From Akkermansiaceae bacterium (lineage in GTDB: Bacteria > Verrucomicrobiota > Verrucomicrobiia > Verrucomicrobiales > Akkermansiaceae), in the NCBI GenBank assembly GCA_025354565.1, contig JANXMQ010000090.1, forward strand, positions 1-64,000: a stretch of 64,000 bases of DNA, given 5' to 3'. This document shows positions 9,171-17,365 of the stretch, in pieces. A program made the translations under genes and the position numbers. Position 1 is the first letter of the stretch. Every line of letters starts with the position of its first letter. The notes beneath the pieces are model-generated. The model was not told the DNA's origin and did no database searches. It worked only from the letters and a program-made list of their open reading frames with translations.

Positions 9171-9845
9171 ATGACTATCCCATACTTCCACATCCTGGCT
9201 GCAAACGATCTCGGCGGCCTCAGTAGCGCTTGGGATTTTCTCCACAAGGGGGGCATTTTCATGATTCCGCTCGGCCTCACCTCGGTTGCCGGGATGATGG
9301 CCATTTTGTATAAATTTCTATCACTTTCCGGTGGCCGCGTGGTGCCCAAATCACTGGCCCGCGAAGTCACGCAATTCCAAGAACGGATCGCGACGGATCG
9401 GGTAGCGCCCATCCTCAAGGAATTTGAAAAGGGTGAAAGCGCCCTCGCCCGTCTCGCCGCAGTGGTCATCAAACACCGTGGTAAGCCCCGTGGTGAGATC
9501 ACCCACGCCGTGGAATCCGCCGCCCGCGAGGAAACCATGCAACTCCATGCGGGAATCGCCGTGCTCGATACCGTGATCACCATCGCCCCGCTGTTAGGGC
9601 TGCTTGGCACGGCCTCCGGACTGGTTCTGATTTTCCAAGGATTGGGGGATAATTCCGATCACCTTGCCATTGCCCGTGGCATCGCCGAAGCTCTAACCAC
9701 AACGATCTTCGGACTCGCCATCGCCGTGCCCTGTGTCGTCGCGCACGGTTACTTCGTCCGCCGCATCGAGCTACTAACCGCCCGCTTGGAATCCCTGCTC
9801 GGGGATCTGGCCGCAGTTTGTGAAAAAGCCACCCCGAACGTCTGA
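9171..9845 (+). CDS. ExbB/TolQ-family proton channel subunit
   Basis: This inner-membrane protein forms the proton channel together with the ExbD/TolR-like partner encoded next. The 224 residues contain three membrane segments: one near residue 30-50 (IFMIPLGLTSVAGMMAIL), one near 125-150 (VITIAPLLGLLGTASGLVL) and one near 165-190 (AEALTTTIFGLAIAVPCVV). The family signature GLLGT followed by the A.....AL.TT.FGL..A pattern is clear. It lies between the TonB-like and ExbD-like genes in a tight operon. ExbB and TolQ cannot be separated from the sequence alone. Confidence 0.92.
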   Translation: MTIPYFHILAANDLGGLSSAWDFLHKGGIFMIPLGLTSVAGMMAILYKFLSLSGGRVVPKSLAREVTQFQERIATDRVAPILKEFEKGESALARLAAVVIKHRGKPRGEITHAVESAAREETMQLHAGIAVLDTVITIAPLLGLLGTASGLVLIFQGLGDNSDHLAIARGIAEALTTTIFGLAIAVPCVVAHGYFVRRIELLTARLESLLGDLAAVCEKATPNV

Positions 9846-9849
9846 GACT

Positions 9850-10269
9850 ATGCGTTTTCATCGTCCCAAAACCACCCGCAGCCAAGTGGCGGTCATTCCA
9901 ATGATCGATATCCTCTTCGTGCTACTGGTGTTTTTCATCGTTTCCACCGCTTTCAAAAAGCCGCGTGACACCCTGCGGATCGAGCTACCAACCGTCCACC
10001 AGATCCCATCGGACAAAGTAACTGACACGCGCTCGGTTATCGCCGTGGATGCGTTGGGAAAGATCACGCTCGATTCGCTGGCCGTCCCGGAAGGCTTGTT
10101 AGAATCTTATCTCATCGCCTATCAGAAACAAAATCCCGGCCGCAAACTTGAGCTGGAGGCCGATAAGAAACTTCCGCTCGAACGGCTGTTAGGAATTTGG
10201 GATGCGCTCACCAAGGCCGGGATTGAAATCAAGGATGTCCCCGCGCGCATCAAGCTCTCTGGCTCGTGA
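9850..10269 (+). CDS. ExbD/TolR-family protein
   Basis: This is the partner of the ExbB/TolQ-like channel and carries the proton-binding residue. The 139-residue protein has a short basic N-terminus, one membrane helix starting at IPMIDILFVLLVFFIV with the key aspartate (MIDILF), and a periplasmic domain of about 90 residues. The ATG at 9850 follows the previous stop by four bases. An upstream in-frame start at 9820 would overlap that gene and is less likely. It closes the TonB-like operon, and the next gene is convergent and ends 10 bases away. Confidence 0.92.
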   Translation: MRFHRPKTTRSQVAVIPMIDILFVLLVFFIVSTAFKKPRDTLRIELPTVHQIPSDKVTDTRSVIAVDALGKITLDSLAVPEGLLESYLIAYQKQNPGRKLELEADKKLPLERLLGIWDALTKAGIEIKDVPARIKLSGS

Positions 10270-10279
10270 GCTGCGGTCG

Positions 10280-11245
10280 TTACGGCACGATCCAGTCCTC
10301 GGCCACCAGTTTGGTGATCTCGAATTGCTTCGGCTCGCCGTCTTTCACGCGGCGGAGTTCCATCGTCGCCCGGCTGAGTCTCCGGCCATCGTTGAAGAGC
10401 CGTTCCATCGCTTCCGCCTGTGGCGAACCCACCTTGCAATAGCCGCGCAGGAGCTCCTCCATATCCGGTGAGGCCATCGCATAACAGATCCACTGGGACT
10501 CGTCGCTGAAAACCCCATTGTAATACATGTCACGTCCGGTGAACACTCGCACCTGCGCCTGCTCCGCACCTTTTTCCAGCAGCTCTGGCCATGGCGGCGT
10601 GACGGTGCGCGCGTAGCTATCGAAATCCAGCTTCCACTTTCCCGCCTCGTCCGGCGTCAGGAAGGCGAGGCGCTCGGCGGGCTTCTCCTTGCCCTTACAC
10701 GACACCAGGACGCCTTCGATCAACAGCCCGTTCACATCCATGCTGCTGAGCCACTCGTAGTGCTCGACTGCGCCGTCGCGTGCCTCCGCCGTTTTGAAAT
10801 ACTCGACAATGGCCTCGGGCGTGGTGCCGCACGGACGGATCAGGGCTTTGACCTTGGCCAAGTCAGGGTGAACGGTCGCCTGTTTGACGATCTCGATGGC
10901 GGCATCCTTCTGTGGGGAGGGGAATTTCGAGTCGATGCGCACCTTGACCGGAGCAACCGGGGCGACCAAAGGGGTTCCCTCCTCGTCCGGAAACACGTAG
11001 GGCCTCAGCCAAAGGAAAATCGCGAGGGCGATCATAGCGACGGTGGCCAGTCCGAGAGAGAGCGACCATTTCGAGAGCCATTTCTTGCGGGTCTCGATGG
11101 TTGTCCGCTCCGCCATGCGGATTCTTTTCACCTTGCTCTCGGGATGTTCATCGCGCATCCGGGCCACGGGGCCGATGTCGGCACCACGCGGCTTATTGCT
11201 CAAGTGCTTGGACTTGATGCCGCGTTGAATCTGCGGGGGTTTCAT
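10280..11245 (-). CDS. Membrane-anchored protein, paralogue A
   Basis: The function is not recognised. The 321-residue protein has a basic N-terminal region of about 60 residues, one transmembrane helix (LGLATVAMIALAIFLWL), and an extracytoplasmic domain of about 230 residues. It shares several blocks with the protein at 11841-12893: EWLSSMDVNGL, FDSYARTVTPPWPEL, GYCKVGSPQAEAM and FEITKLVAEDW. The two are therefore paralogues. They flank a small lipoprotein-like gene, and all three are on the minus strand with short gaps, suggesting one envelope operon. Confidence 0.7.
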   Translation of the reverse strand: MKPPQIQRGIKSKHLSNKPRGADIGPVARMRDEHPESKVKRIRMAERTTIETRKKWLSKWSLSLGLATVAMIALAIFLWLRPYVFPDEEGTPLVAPVAPVKVRIDSKFPSPQKDAAIEIVKQATVHPDLAKVKALIRPCGTTPEAIVEYFKTAEARDGAVEHYEWLSSMDVNGLLIEGVLVSCKGKEKPAERLAFLTPDEAGKWKLDFDSYARTVTPPWPELLEKGAEQAQVRVFTGRDMYYNGVFSDESQWICYAMASPDMEELLRGYCKVGSPQAEAMERLFNDGRRLSRATMELRRVKDGEPKQFEITKLVAEDWIVP

Positions 11246-11275
11246 GGGTTTGGAAATAAGTTTTGCACGCGGGGA

Positions 11276-11791
11276 TTAGCGCGGAGTCATCGTGATACGG
11301 TAGGGGTCGTAGCGGTCGTCCGGGCGGAACAGCCAGCCGGGTTGGCGGTCGAGTAACTCATAGCTGGTCAGCGTGAATTCCGGGAGAAACTGATTGCTGT
11401 TAGGTTCATACGCGGTGCGGCCGTTGAATGAGCCGTGGAGGCGATATTCGTAGTTGTTGTCAAAGGCATAGCGTTGGCCGGGTGGACCGTTCTCGGGCAG
11501 TCGGTCCGGGCTGTGTTTCAGATCCTCGCGGATAAGGACAAGCTTCGCCTGGCTCCAAGACTGCCGAGGTTTCCGGATGTAACCCCAAAAGCGGGTTTTT
11601 TCCACGTAGTACCGGCGTCCGTAAAAGAAATCCCCGGTCGGCTCGGTGGCGATTTTTGCATCTCGTTCTGCGGCGCTGGGGCCGCTCATGTTGCCACTGG
11701 CGAGCGAACCCGTTTCGCACTGACTGAGTAGGCAACACATCGCTCCCAGGACCGCTAATTTTCCACCGTGACTGACCATGACGGTGAGCAT
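11276..11791 (-). CDS. Lipoprotein-like secreted protein
   Basis: The function is not recognised. From the ATG at 11791 the product has 171 residues. A hydrophobic N-terminus runs to LLSQC, an imperfect lipobox (glutamine before the cysteine), so lipid attachment is plausible but not certain. The rest is rich in Tyr, Arg and Asn (FYGRRYYVEK, NNYEYRLHG). The frame stays open upstream to 11959, but that part overlaps the preceding gene and looks non-coding. An ATG at 11779 is an alternative. It sits between two paralogous membrane protein genes. Confidence 0.6.
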   Translation of the reverse strand: MLTVMVSHGGKLAVLGAMCCLLSQCETGSLASGNMSGPSAAERDAKIATEPTGDFFYGRRYYVEKTRFWGYIRKPRQSWSQAKLVLIREDLKHSPDRLPENGPPGQRYAFDNNYEYRLHGSFNGRTAYEPNSNQFLPEFTLTSYELLDRQPGWLFRPDDRYDPYRITMTPR

Positions 11792-11840
11792 AGAGAAACT
11801 CCGGCACACCCGGCAAGCCCGGAGACGCGATCCTGACGAA

Positions 11841-12893
11841 TCACTTAAACCCCTCATCGAACGGTTTCGCGGCCGCCACCCAATCTTCCGCAAGGACTCG
11901 GGTGATCTCAAACTGCCGGGCTTCCGAGCCTTCCACGCGCTTGATTTCCAGAGTCGCACGGATGATTTTGGCTTCTTTGGAGAAAATCCAGTCCATCGCC
12001 CGCGCCTGCGGGGAACCGATCTTGCAATAGCCTAACTTGAGTATTTCCGCATCGGGCGAGGTCATGCCGTAGCAGGCCCATTGCTTGTCGTCGCGGAATG
12101 GGCCGTTGAAATAGCTGTCGCGCGTGGCGTAAATCCGGACCAGGGCACTGTCCGCGCCTTGGTCCAACTCCGCCCAGGATGGGGTGACGGTGCGGGCGAA
12201 GGCATCGAAGTCGATCTGCCATTTCCCGCCGGCGTCCGGGGTCAGCAGGGCGAGGCGATTGCGCAGGTGATCGGCTTTTTTGAATGACACCAGTACGCCA
12301 TCCACCGACAGGCCGTTCACATCCATGCTGCTGAGCCATTCGAAGTGGTCGATCACGCCGTCTGTGGTTTCCAAGCCAGCGAGGAAAGCGGTCACTTCCT
12401 GCGAGCTGGGACCGCCCAAGCGGAAATAGCTAGGGATCAGAGCCGGGTCACGGATGGCCAGCGCCTGCTTCACCTTGGCCAGCGCGGCCACTTTAGAGGG
12501 CGAGGGAATTTTGGGCGCCGTGGCGATCACGGGCGCGGCCTTTTTCGGTACCGGGGACCTCCACTCCTGACCGGGCGAAGGGACCATTTGCCCCCAGATC
12601 CAAATGCCGATGACTCCTAACAAAATTAGCAGCGCGAGGGTCGAGAGCCCTAGTAGCAATGAGCGATGCCGCGATCCCGACCCGGCCTGCTCGAAGCGGC
12701 TGCCTTCACCGTATCTTTCGTGCTTGGCGCGGCGCTTACTACCGCGCTTCCGCGTTGAACGGGAGCCATCGGGTCTTTTACTACCCGGCATCCGGGCGAC
12801 GCGACCGAGACTGGGCGCTTGTCCAGTCACCCGGTCAGGACGGTCCTGATAGTGCTGGGGATCGAGGGCACGCTGGAGGTCATCGGGTTTCAT
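11841..12893 (-). CDS. Membrane-anchored protein, paralogue B
   Basis: The function is not recognised. The 350 residues comprise a very basic N-terminal region (about residues 35-75, rich in Arg and Lys), a transmembrane helix (LLLGLSTLALLILLGVIGIW), a Pro/Ala linker and an extracytoplasmic domain. That domain shares EWLSSMDVNGL, FDAFARTVTPSWAEL, GYCKIGSPQARAM and FEITRVLAEDW with the protein at 10280-11245. It is the first gene of the three-gene minus-strand unit and may associate with paralogue A or replace it under other conditions. Confidence 0.7.
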   Translation of the reverse strand: MKPDDLQRALDPQHYQDRPDRVTGQAPSLGRVARMPGSKRPDGSRSTRKRGSKRRAKHERYGEGSRFEQAGSGSRHRSLLLGLSTLALLILLGVIGIWIWGQMVPSPGQEWRSPVPKKAAPVIATAPKIPSPSKVAALAKVKQALAIRDPALIPSYFRLGGPSSQEVTAFLAGLETTDGVIDHFEWLSSMDVNGLSVDGVLVSFKKADHLRNRLALLTPDAGGKWQIDFDAFARTVTPSWAELDQGADSALVRIYATRDSYFNGPFRDDKQWACYGMTSPDAEILKLGYCKIGSPQARAMDWIFSKEAKIIRATLEIKRVEGSEARQFEITRVLAEDWVAAAKPFDEGFK

Positions 12894-13044
12894 GTGGGAA
12901 AGGCTTCAGGCAGGTTGCTGGTCCGGCTCGGAGTGATCATCCGCGCCAATCAAAAACACCATGGACGGGAAAACTACGGACCCTCGCGCATGCAAAGCAA
13001 GCACTCAAAGGCGACAATTCCGCCACGAATCAACACCCCACAAC

Positions 13045-14667
13045 TCAGGGCTTTGTGAGTGGGACTGGCTTCGGGTAATTGACCTTCCCAGCATCGTAAT
13101 GCTCCATCACGCCTTCCAGCCGCAGCCGGAAATTCTCATAATTCTTCAAGTCCGGCGGCGTCCACGCCACTTCCGCAAACGCGGCGATGCGCGGAAAGGC
13201 CATGTATTCCACCTTTTTCATGTCCTGAATATACTCGGTCCAGAGTTGGGCCTGCGTGCCTAACACCTGCTTTGCCTGCGCCGGATTTTCCGCCACGAAG
13301 GCCGGGTCATAGGCATACACTTTTTCTAACGGCAGCAGCCCGCCGATGGCTTCATACTCCTTGCCCTTCGCCAGCTCCTGCGCCGCCGGATACTGATAGT
13401 GGTCGAAATACAGGTGCGAGTTGGTCGCCATCACGATGTCGTTGCCGAGCGCCAACGCGTGCTTCCCCCACTTGACATCGCGCCAGACCATCATGGTCGC
13501 GGTTTGCGGCAGTCCGCCTTCTTGAATCTCATCCCAACCGATCAACCGCCGATTCTTGCTTGCGAGAAATTTTCCGATCCGGCGCACGAAATAACTCTGC
13601 AATTCTTCTTCGGACTTCAGGCCCTCGCGCTGCATCACCTCCTGCGCGCCTGGCGACTGTTTCCACTGGGTTTTTGGTGCCTCGTCGCCACCGATGTGGA
13701 TGAATTGCGACGGAAACAATTCGCACACTTCGCCGAGTACATCTTCCAGGAAATGGAATGTTTCCTCCTTCGGCGCAAAGGTATAGGGATGCACGCCCCA
13801 GCTCGTCATCACCTGGGGCGCATAGCCAGCAACGTCTGAATTCCCCAACTCCGGGTACGCCGCGATCGCCGCCGCCGCGTGACCCGGCATCTCGATTTCC
13901 GGGACGATGGTGATGTGACGCTCTGCCGCGAACGCCACCACGTCCTTGATTTCCGCCTGGGTATAAAACCCGCCGTAGCGCACGCCATCTTGTCCTTTGC
14001 GATTCCCATACGGGGGCGAGGCTGCCCGGAATGAGCCGACTTCGGTGAGCTTCGGATATTTTTTAATCTCGATCCGCCAGCCCTGATCTTCTGTTAGATG
14101 CCAGTGGAAGACATTGAGTTTGTGGAAGGCCATCCAGTCGATCAGCCGCTTGACATCGGCGACTGTTTGAAAATGCCGACCGACATCCAGCATCATCCCG
14201 CGCCATCCGAAGCGCGGGCCGTCGCTGATGGTCACGGCAGGAATCCGAGCCGAAATCCCTGCGAGTTTCCCGGCTGGCAGAAGTTGCAATAGAGTACGGG
14301 TTCCATAGTAAACACCGGCAGCGTCCTTGCCACGAATCACCAAATCGTCCGGCCTCACTTTGAGCTCATAGCCAGATGCCGACAGTTCATCATTGTGCGA
14401 AGAGCCGAGGTAAATCTCGGAAGGCGCGGAAAATTTCAATCCCGCTACGACGAGTTTAGGACGGGTGCCGGTGAGTTTGGTGAGATCCTCCGCGAGCAGC
14501 TTCGCCTCACTCACATAGTCCGCCTCATAGCGGATGACGGTCTCCGCCGAAAATTGGAATGCCCCCTCGCCGGGGTCCACCTTCAAGGGCAACGGAATCA
14601 ATGGCAGAGGCGCGGCTACGGCAGTCCCCAGCAGTCCTGTTAGGGTGAGGGTCATGAGGGTTTTCAT
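13045..14667 (-). CDS. Secreted beta-N-acetylhexosaminidase, GH20
   Basis: The enzyme removes terminal N-acetylglucosamine or N-acetylgalactosamine from glycans. In the GH20 family catalysis uses the substrate acetamido group and an Asp-Glu pair, here in FIHIGGDE (residues 328-329). A signal peptide (MKTLMTLTLTGLLGTAVAA) leads to an N-terminal GH20b-like domain (GYELKVRPDDLVI, GTRTLLQLL). The TIM-barrel follows, with RGMMLDVGRHF, FHWHLTEDQGWR, PEIEMPGH and LGTQAQLWTEY. A GTG two codons earlier is possible, but the ATG at 14667 gives a cleaner signal peptide. The gene stands alone and suggests use of chitin, mucin-like or cell-wall sugars. Confidence 0.93.
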   Translation of the reverse strand: MKTLMTLTLTGLLGTAVAAPLPLIPLPLKVDPGEGAFQFSAETVIRYEADYVSEAKLLAEDLTKLTGTRPKLVVAGLKFSAPSEIYLGSSHNDELSASGYELKVRPDDLVIRGKDAAGVYYGTRTLLQLLPAGKLAGISARIPAVTISDGPRFGWRGMMLDVGRHFQTVADVKRLIDWMAFHKLNVFHWHLTEDQGWRIEIKKYPKLTEVGSFRAASPPYGNRKGQDGVRYGGFYTQAEIKDVVAFAAERHITIVPEIEMPGHAAAAIAAYPELGNSDVAGYAPQVMTSWGVHPYTFAPKEETFHFLEDVLGEVCELFPSQFIHIGGDEAPKTQWKQSPGAQEVMQREGLKSEEELQSYFVRRIGKFLASKNRRLIGWDEIQEGGLPQTATMMVWRDVKWGKHALALGNDIVMATNSHLYFDHYQYPAAQELAKGKEYEAIGGLLPLEKVYAYDPAFVAENPAQAKQVLGTQAQLWTEYIQDMKKVEYMAFPRIAAFAEVAWTPPDLKNYENFRLRLEGVMEHYDAGKVNYPKPVPLTKP

Positions 14668-14804
14668 CGGCACTAGGAAATCGTGAGTCTTGGATAAGCG
14701 GAGACCTGCGGTGTCCTTTCAGATATCTTCTCGCACTACCGGACTTTCCCCTTGCCCGGTCCGATTCCCTTTGCTAAATACGGCTGCAATAAATCTGAAA
14801 TACC

Positions 14805-15260
14805 ATGAAAAATCTGATTCTACAAGTCATCGTCTGCGCTGGTGCGCTACTCCCGCTGTCCCAAATCCAAGCCGCCACCTACGGCGGATTTGCCCCGGGT
14901 AAGACCTTTACCTTCACCGTGAAATCTGTGAGCTCCTCCAAGACCGTCGGCACGAAAGTCACCGCAAATGTTCCGGTGCCGACTGGCATCCCGAAGTTCG
15001 CCAAGGGCCAGAAAGTGAAATTCACCATCGGCAGCAAAGGTCAGTTGACCGGCCCGGGCTTCTCAATCCCCTTTAAAGCGGACGCAGGAACCGCAAACGA
15101 TTACGTCACCGTCCAGACGGCTACAAAGCCCTCGGCCGACTCCGCCATCGTTTTCAAATCCACCGCCAAAGTGCCGACCGCAGCCTCCCTGCACTTTTTC
15201 AAAGTTAGTATCTCAGGTTTCACGGCGACCACCAACGCCGTGGTTTATATCCTGCAATAA
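14805..15260 (+). CDS. Small secreted beta-rich protein
   Basis: The function is not recognised. The 151-residue protein has a signal peptide ending at QIQA. The mature part is rich in Lys, Thr, Ser and Val with alternating patterns typical of beta strands (KTFTFTVKSV, KVKFTIGSKG), and it has no cysteine. It is followed directly by a strong terminator hairpin at 15291-15315, so it forms a single-gene transcript. Its character is like that of the secreted paralogue pair at 3779-5179, but I cannot show homology. Confidence 0.65.
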   Translation: MKNLILQVIVCAGALLPLSQIQAATYGGFAPGKTFTFTVKSVSSSKTVGTKVTANVPVPTGIPKFAKGQKVKFTIGSKGQLTGPGFSIPFKADAGTANDYVTVQTATKPSADSAIVFKSTAKVPTAASLHFFKVSISGFTATTNAVVYILQ

Positions 15261-15290
15261 GCAGCCCGCGTTTCCATCAATCGAAAATTC

Positions 15291-15315
15291 AAAGGAGAGC
15301 TGCGCGCTCTCCTTT
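15291..15315 (+). terminator. Intrinsic terminator
   Basis: Perfect ten-base arms AAAGGAGAGC (15291-15300) and GCTCTCCTTT (15306-15315) enclose a five-base loop, 30 bases behind the secreted protein gene. The T run is short, but the A/T-ended stem supports termination from either direction. Confidence 0.8.
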
Positions 15316-15395
15316 GTTATTCACTGGGGCTGCCTTTGATCGGTCGGGGATTCTTGATCCTTGAAACTCCTGCTTCCCGTCTTGATGCTACCGCC

Positions 15396-16253
15396 ATGCC
15401 ACGTCTCGCCCTGCTCCAGTCCGGCACCTTCGCCACCAAGGCGGAAGCCTTCGATCATCACGAGAAATTGATCCGCGACGCGGCGTCTGGCGGGGCGAAT
15501 ATCGTCGTCACCCAAGAGCTTTTTCTAACACCCTACTTCTGCACCATTGAGGACCCAGCGCTGTTTGACCTCGCCGATCCGCTGCCCGGCCCGGTGACCG
15601 ACCGCCTTGGGAAATTGGCGGGAGAACTCGGCATCGTCCTCATTTCCTCGCTGTTCGAACACCGTGGCCCCGGTCTCTATCACAACACCGCCGCCATCCA
15701 TGATGCGGATGGCTCGCTGATGGGCCTCTATCGGAAATCCCACATCCCACAAGATCCGGCGTTTGAGGAGAAATTCTATTTCACGCCCGGCGACAGCGGC
15801 TGGCCGGTCTGGGATACGCAGTTTGGAAAAATCGGCGTGCTCATTTGTTGGGATCAATGGTATCCTGAAGCCGCCCGCCTGATGGCCTTGGGTGGTGCGC
15901 AGGTCCTCATCTATCCGACCGCCATCGGTTGGTTGCCGTCAGAAAAACCCACCCTCGGCGATGCCCAACACTGCGCATGGGAAACCGTCCAACGCGGCCA
16001 CGCAGTCGCTAACGGTTGCTACCTCGCCGCCGTCAATCGCACTGGATCAGAGGGCGACACCGAGTTCTGGGGCCGCTCGTTCGTCGCCAATCCCTACGGC
16101 GAAATCGTCGCCAAGGCCGCAACTGACACGGAGGAAATCCTCTATCACGACCTCGACTTCCAAGCCGTCGAAGACTTCCGCCGTATCTGGCCGTTTTTCC
16201 GCGACCGCCGGATCGACGCATATGCCGACCTCACCAAACGCTGGCGTCACTGA
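15396..16253 (+). CDS. aguB: N-carbamoylputrescine amidase-like nitrilase-family hydrolase
   Basis: In this family N-carbamoylputrescine is hydrolysed to putrescine, carbon dioxide and ammonia, the last step of the agmatine route to polyamines. The 285-residue cytoplasmic protein carries the nitrilase triad: Glu41 in TQELF, Lys114 in YRKSHIP, and Cys151 in LICWDQWYPE. The C-terminal RRIDAYADLTKRW is typical of the AguB group. The frame runs upstream to 15336, but the ATG at 15396 fits the family start. The agmatine deiminase partner aguA is not in the window, so the exact substrate remains an inference. Confidence 0.88.
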   Translation: MPRLALLQSGTFATKAEAFDHHEKLIRDAASGGANIVVTQELFLTPYFCTIEDPALFDLADPLPGPVTDRLGKLAGELGIVLISSLFEHRGPGLYHNTAAIHDADGSLMGLYRKSHIPQDPAFEEKFYFTPGDSGWPVWDTQFGKIGVLICWDQWYPEAARLMALGGAQVLIYPTAIGWLPSEKPTLGDAQHCAWETVQRGHAVANGCYLAAVNRTGSEGDTEFWGRSFVANPYGEIVAKAATDTEEILYHDLDFQAVEDFRRIWPFFRDRRIDAYADLTKRWRH

Positions 16254-16266
16254 CGGTCCGTGTCCG

Positions 16267-17031
16267 TTATCCTAACGGATAGAGAACCTGCTGGAGGTAT
16301 AAGCCATCGGCGGGGGCGCAGAGCGGGGATTTCCCATGCGGCAGGCCGGGAGCTTGGTCGAGCAGTGCGGCGAAATCGTCCATGCGGATGCGGCCCTGGG
16401 CGGCGTGGACGGCCCCCCCCGTGAGCAGTCTAACCATTTTATAGAGGAAACCATCGCCCGTGTAAGTGATCCGATAGCCGTCGTCCAGCGTATCTAACAC
16501 CGCTGCGTGGATCGTCCGGCACCAGTCGATGTCCGGCGTCTCATTTCCGCGATAGGCGGCGAAGGCGTGGAAATCGTGACGACCCTGATAGAGGGCGAGG
16601 GCCTGGCGCAACACCTCGGCATCGAGTTGGCGCGGGAGATGCCAAGCGAGACCGGCCTTGAGCGGCGGCAGGACTGGCGCGGTGCAGAGATCGAAATGAT
16701 AGATTTTGCCGGTAGCGGAAAAGCGGCTGTGGAAATCCGCCGGCACCTCCTCACAAGCCATGATGCGGATCGTGGCCGGCAGCTTGCAGTTGAGCGCGGG
16801 CACCCAGTTGCACGGGTTCATCGAGATTTCCGGCGGGGGGTCGAAATGGGCGACTTGTGCCAGCGCGTGGACGCCGGTATCCGTGCGGCCCGCGCCATGG
16901 AGTCGCAACGGTTGTTTTGCCGCTTCTGTTAGGGCGTTCGCGATGAAATCCTGCACGGTATTGCCGCCTGCCTGCGACTGCCAACCGTGGTAGGGGCGTC
17001 CGTCGTAGGCAATGGTGAGTTTCAAGCGCAT
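16267..17031 (-). CDS. truA: tRNA pseudouridine(38-40) synthase
   Basis: The enzyme converts uridines 38-40 in the anticodon arm of many tRNAs to pseudouridine. The 254 residues match TruA. The catalytic aspartate is residue 51 in GAGRTDTGVHA. Other family segments are AYDGRPYHGWQ, SRFSATGKIYHF and GDGFLYKMVRLL. The longer frame to 17091 overlaps the preceding lipoprotein gene and adds a non-family segment, so the ATG at 17031 was chosen. It lies 13 bases behind that small lipoprotein gene, probably in one transcript. Confidence 0.95.
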   Translation of the reverse strand: MRLKLTIAYDGRPYHGWQSQAGGNTVQDFIANALTEAAKQPLRLHGAGRTDTGVHALAQVAHFDPPPEISMNPCNWVPALNCKLPATIRIMACEEVPADFHSRFSATGKIYHFDLCTAPVLPPLKAGLAWHLPRQLDAEVLRQALALYQGRHDFHAFAAYRGNETPDIDWCRTIHAAVLDTLDDGYRITYTGDGFLYKMVRLLTGGAVHAAQGRIRMDDFAALLDQAPGLPHGKSPLCAPADGLYLQQVLYPLG

Positions 17032-17044
17032 CAGTCCGGGGCGC

Positions 17045-17206
17045 TCACTCCGGATTGTAGCTGGGCTTCTCGAATGGCTTCTTGACCACATAGCCTGAGC
17101 TCACGGTCTGGCCACCTTTAGTCACCGTGCGGTGGGTCAGACAGCCGCTTGACAGCAGCACCAACCCGGCGGCAAGCGAACATTTTATGAAAAAACTGAA
17201 GTTCAT
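17045..17206 (-). CDS. Small lipoprotein
   Basis: The function is not recognised. A 53-residue protein begins MNFSFFIKCSLAAGLVLLSSGC. This is a typical lipoprotein signal with the lipid-bearing cysteine at residue 22, though SSG precedes it in place of the more usual LAG or LSG. The mature part is only 32 residues (LTHRTVTKGG to KPSYNPE). It lies directly upstream of truA on the same strand. The open frame extends to 17779, but that upstream part is antisense to the gene at 17366-18415 and was rejected. Confidence 0.6.
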   Translation of the reverse strand: MNFSFFIKCSLAAGLVLLSSGCLTHRTVTKGGQTVSSGYVVKKPFEKPSYNPE

Positions 17207-17365
17207 TGATCTGCATAAAAAACGAGAGTTCCGCCCAACCCGCAAGCGCAATCCGTGGGCACTGTCACCTTTGCCGCCGCCATGAATGATCGGCGCGGAA
17301 GCGTTGCTTGGAACGGCTGGAATTTGGAGCTTGAGACATGCTGCACGGACGCCAACCATCCGCCC

